Shown piece after piece: positions 60,840-64,000 of a stretch of DNA of 64,000 nt (position 1 is the stretch's first letter; every line of letters starts with the position of its first letter). Below the pieces are notes generated by a model. That model was not told where the DNA came from, did not search any database, and was given only the letters and a program-made list of their open reading frames with translations. The DNA comes from Stramonita haemastoma (lineage: Eukaryota; Mollusca; Gastropoda; Neogastropoda; Muricidae): positions 60,042,780 through 60,106,779 of the forward strand of contig CM060324.1 in the NCBI GenBank assembly GCA_030674155.1, read 5' to 3'. Both the position numbers and the translations under genes were made by a program.

Positions 60840-61640
60840 TAATGCGGGAGTCCTGTACAACTCAAAGAAGGGCACATCATTGAGGGATGCCTCAATAAAG
60901 CAAATCTCAAGGGGAAAACTTAAGAAAAGAGAACTCAGAAAAGGACAACACATAACTGGAGAACTTAGTAAAAGAAAATTTTAAAAAATCAAGTCAATGA
61001 AAGGAACTGAAATAAAAGACAATTTTACCAAAGACACCCCCAACTCAATCAAAAAAACAACTGAACCAGAAAAAAATTAATGTAAAACATAATGAAAGAC
61101 GACTTAATAACAGACGACACAACAAAGAACAACTCTCAAAGGACAACTCGTAGAAAGACAACTTACTAAATGTTACGTCAGAGGAAAGCAGCCCAATCAA
61201 AGAGAATCAATGAAAGACTACTTAATACAGGACAGCTACAAAAAATAAAGAAGGAAACCTAAAAAGCCAAGTAAAGGAAACCTAAAAACGAAAACAAAAA
61301 GTAGACAATGTATATAAAAAAGATATTTTATGAAGGACAACTCACTGAAGGACAACTCACTGAAGGACAACTCACTGAAGGACAACTCACTGAAGGACAA
61401 CTCACTGAAGGACAACTCACTGAAGGACAACTCACTGAAGGACAACTCACTAATAAACAAATCATTTCAAAACAACTCCCTAAAAACAAGTCATTTAAAG
61501 ACATCTCACTTAAAGACAACTCATATAACACAACTCATTTAAGACAACTCAATGAAAAGACAACTCACTAAAAGACAAGTAAGGCCCTGAAAGACAACTC
61601 ACTAAAAGACAACTCACTAAAAGACAACTCTCTTCCACTC
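60840..61640. repeat. Diverged tandem A-rich units, including a regular 15-bp array
   Basis: 61330-61450 has eight copies of gaaggacaactcact; the flanks hold irregular relatives. It lies upstream of the exon B0 acceptor, as in the other units. Confidence 0.88.
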
Positions 61641-61649
61641 TGTTTTTAC

Positions 61650-61651
61650 AT

Positions 61652-61722
<71 letters not shown>
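61650..61722. repeat. (CT)n microsatellite
   Basis: About 33 CT units directly before the SINE. Confidence 0.97.
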
Positions 61723-61723
<1 letters not shown>

Positions 61724-61729
61724 CTTTAG

Positions 61730-62073
61730 GGGGGCGGATAGCCTAGTGGTCAGAACATTGCGCTGGCAATTTGAAGACCCGGGTTCGGGTTCGAGTCCGG
61801 TCGAGGAAATTTTCTTCCTGGAGTTAACATCAGTGCTGACTCCACTCTCCCCAAAAGTCCTTCGGATGAGACTTTAAACCGAGGCCCCGTGTGCGAACGC
61901 ACGCAGAACATCTTGCGCACATGTTAAATCCTGTTCCGCTTTTCGTAAGAGTAGGCCATCGTGTGCCGGTGGGAACAGATGACAATATTTACAAAACTGC
62001 ATACACACGGGGACCGGATGAAAAAAAAGCACATGATTGCTTATTCTGTTATCCTCGATATAAAAGAATAAAT

Positions 62074-62077
<4 letters not shown>
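61730..62077 (+). mobile_element. SINE type I, best preserved copy
   Basis: Head ggggcggatagcctagtggt, B box gggttcgagtccggtcgagg, core and 3' end cctcgatataaaagaataaa; (CT)n on both sides. A good reference for the family. Confidence 0.93.
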
Positions 62078-62143
<66 letters not shown>

Positions 62144-62247
62144 GCCTGCTATCACTCAAAACTGTCCCACAGCTCAGAAAAGGAAGAGAAGCTCAAAGAA
62201 GAAAAATAGATCTAATAACTTCTAGGGAGTGAAAGGAGCAAGGTAGA

Positions 62248-62304
62248 CTCTTTGTATTGTATTGTATTGTATTGTATTGTATTGTATTGTATTGTATTGT
62301 ATTG
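62248..62304. repeat. (ATTGT)n microsatellite, left of type II SINE
   Basis: About 11 units; the same pentamer resumes at 62751-62812 after the SINE, so the SINE sits inside one array. Confidence 0.95.
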
Positions 62305-62752
62305 TTCATTCGGATGAGACTGTAAACCGAGGACCCCGTGTGCGAACCCACGCAGAACATCTTGCGCACACGTTAAAGCCCCGTTCCGCCTTTCGGAAGA
62401 GCAGGCCATCGTGTGCCGGTAGGAGCGGATGACAATTTTTTTTTTTTTTTTAACCCAAGCATGCACACAGGTGTCGTGTTTAGACACCATCCCTGAGAAA
62501 AATTCGTGGAGGTGGAGTCCCAGGGCGGTTCGAGCCTGTAGGCTATATGGCAACGTTCTGGCGGCTCCTGCGACGGTACTGGAACCATTCGTATCGGTCA
62601 ATGCCTTTCCAATGGACCATTCCAGTGGCGTGGAGAGGGGGTAACAACTTGCCCTCCATACTTACTTACCCAGGCTTTGCGTTCTAAAGACTAGAGCGCA
62701 ACTCCAGTCTTCCGAGACTGATGGGTGCCTACTATTACTACTACTACTACTG
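62305..62752 (+). mobile_element. SINE type II, headless
   Basis: Starts at the core ttcggatgagactgtaaacc and carries the type II 3' module, ending in tactactactact. Confidence 0.88.
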
Positions 62753-62921
62753 TATTGTATTGTATTGTATTGTATTGTATTGTATTGTATTGTATTGTAT
62801 TGTATATTCTGATGCGTTGTAGATATTGCATGAGGAAGTGTGATGTAGCATATTGTGGTGTAATGTAGTGAAATATAGTGTAGTGTAGTGCGATAGTTTA
62901 CATTTACACCACTTTAAGTCA

Positions 62922-63190
62922 CGGAGGAAGCGGGATAGCTCAGTGGTCAGAGCGCTCGCTCTCCCTAAGTCAAGTTAAGCAGCGTTGAGCGTGGTTACCA
63001 GTTGGGTGGGTGACCGTTTGCGTGCCTTTCAGTTCACCTAGCTGTAAATGGGTACCTGCCCTCTTTAGGGTCAGGGAAGGTAAAGCAGCGAGGGAGAGGA
63101 GATGGGCGCCGCCCTCAATATGCTGGCCCCTAGAGAAGCTGAGGTCTCTGACACCTCGCTCCCCTACGACCACCTAGGTTATGGGACACA
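62922..63190 (+). mobile_element. Composite tRNA/5S-type SINE (type V), best copy
   Basis: Head gggatagctcagtggtcaga, gcgctcgct, then 5S-like 62972-63016 (aagttaagcagcg, gcgtggttacc, gggtgggtgaccg), then gggtacctgccctctttagg and the body to gttatgggacacatc. Confidence 0.9.
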
Positions 63191-63194
63191 TCCA

Positions 63195-63640
63195 CCTTAC
63201 TTAAGTCACGGCAAATTTCTCTGCGTGTAATTCGAACTGCCCTCCATGGGGAGAACGTTTCCCATAAGAGCAGCGCTCCCCCCCCCCCTCCACCTTTTAA
63301 AAAAATTCTTTTCTGTAACTGTGTTTCCTTATCAAAGTGGCTTTTTCTACATAGTTTTGCCAGGGACAACTCTCTTGTTACCGTGGGGTTTTCAACATGT
63401 GCAAAATGATTTTGTGTAACACACGGGACTTCAGTTTATCATCTCATCCAAAAGACTAGCACCCAGACAACCAAAAAAAAATTTTAAAAGGAAAAAGAGC
63501 ACCCAGACAACCACACATGGTCTAATTGATGAGGGGAAAGTTTGGGGCCCAAAATGTAATTCGAACCATCACACACTTTGACCCAGGCTTTTTGCTTTCC
63601 AGATAGGCGCGTTACCTCTAGACCACCGATCCACGTACTT
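63195..63640 (-). mobile_element. SINE type III, near full length
   Basis: On the minus strand the head is ggatcggtggtctagaggta, followed by gtgtgatggttcgaattaca; the 3' module ends tacacgcagagaaatttgcc. Confidence 0.83.
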
Positions 63641-63654
63641 TAGTAAAGCGTTTT

Positions 63655-63800
63655 AGTAAAGCGTAGTGTAGTGTAGTGTAGTGTAGTGTAGTGTAGTGTA
63701 GTGTAGTGTAGTGTAGTGTAGTGTAGTGTAGTGTAGTGTAGTGTAGTGTAGAGTACTGCAGTGCAGTGCAGTGCAGTGCAGTGCAGTGCAGTGCAGTGTG
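63655..63800. repeat. (GTGTA)n-(GTGCA)n microsatellite
   Basis: About 17 GTGTA units changing into about 9 GTGCA units by a single-base variant. Confidence 0.95.
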
Positions 63801-64000
63801 ATTTATGTAGTATACGGTGATGTGATGTGATAAGGTGTTACTTTCTGGAATGAAGTGTATTTGTTTTTGTTGGCCTTTGCTGTTGTTTTTAGTTGTAAAT
63901 TTGTGTTGGTTTTGAGGTTGTCCTGTCCTTTAGCCAATGAAGTCACAAAGACTGGAGAATTGAAGAATCAGTCCACAGCCCTGGATGAAAGAAGAGTGTC
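63801..64000. other. Right edge, no gene seen
   Basis: Ordinary sequence; presumably upstream intron of the minus-strand CUB gene. Confidence 0.4.

Noticed and set aside
61740..61805. tRNA genes (A and B boxes at 3631, 4530, 7893, 20787, 61740, 62930 and elsewhere)
   Set aside because: Each is the head of a SINE with long body and tail; no cloverleaf with acceptor stem was found.
62972..63016. 5S rRNA gene
   Set aside because: Only about 45 nt of the internal promoter region match; the 5' and 3' parts of 5S are absent and it is embedded in a SINE.

Overview
The window is animal DNA, most likely from a marine mollusc and probably a gastropod. It has intron-rich genes, no bacterial-style gene packing, a TMED10 orthologue split by animal-type introns, several tRNA-headed SINE families, CR1/L2-, Rex1- and RTE-like LINEs, and a very heavy load of CA/TG, GA/CT and ATT microsatellites and minisatellites. 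The species is not determined; the mollusc call is inference from the repeat flavour.

Layout. (1) 848-9683, minus strand: a complete five-exon TMED10 gene (p24-delta cargo receptor, 205 aa), with minisatellites in its introns and a hAT-like element in intron 2. (2) 9.7-24.1 kb: no host gene I can support. It holds SINEs, a 5'-truncated LINE (13.1-16.0 kb), a 1.7-kb 28-bp minisatellite (16.64-18.34 kb), LINE fragments and a 460-bp compound microsatellite. (3) 24171-60791, minus strand: the 3' part of a gene for a secreted protein made of repeated CUB domains. Each CUB is encoded by three exons (here called C, A, B; 97+125+240 bp), and the module has been duplicated in genomic units of about 6-7.6 kb. 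The last CUB ends in a mucin-like tail with six 13-residue repeats. The 5' end lies beyond the window. The large last intron (24.6-33.8 kb) holds an RTE-like LINE (27.3-30.4 kb) and a second LINE (31.0-33.2 kb) with a fold-back rearrangement. (4) 60.8-64 kb: upstream intron of the CUB gene, full of SINEs and short tandem arrays.

Most notable structure: in both genes a minisatellite has grown out of a splice site. A 51-bp array at every full CUB exon C carries up to about 19 copies of the 5' splice site, and a 36-bp array at TMED10 exon 4 carries about seven copies of the 3' splice site. In both cases only the exon-proximal site gives an open reading frame. A second highlight is a SINE family whose tRNA-like head is joined to a segment matching the internal promoter region of 5S rRNA. 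Two CUB exons carry frame-breaking indels, and one duplicated stretch has many small deletions, so assembly error must be excluded before calling decay.
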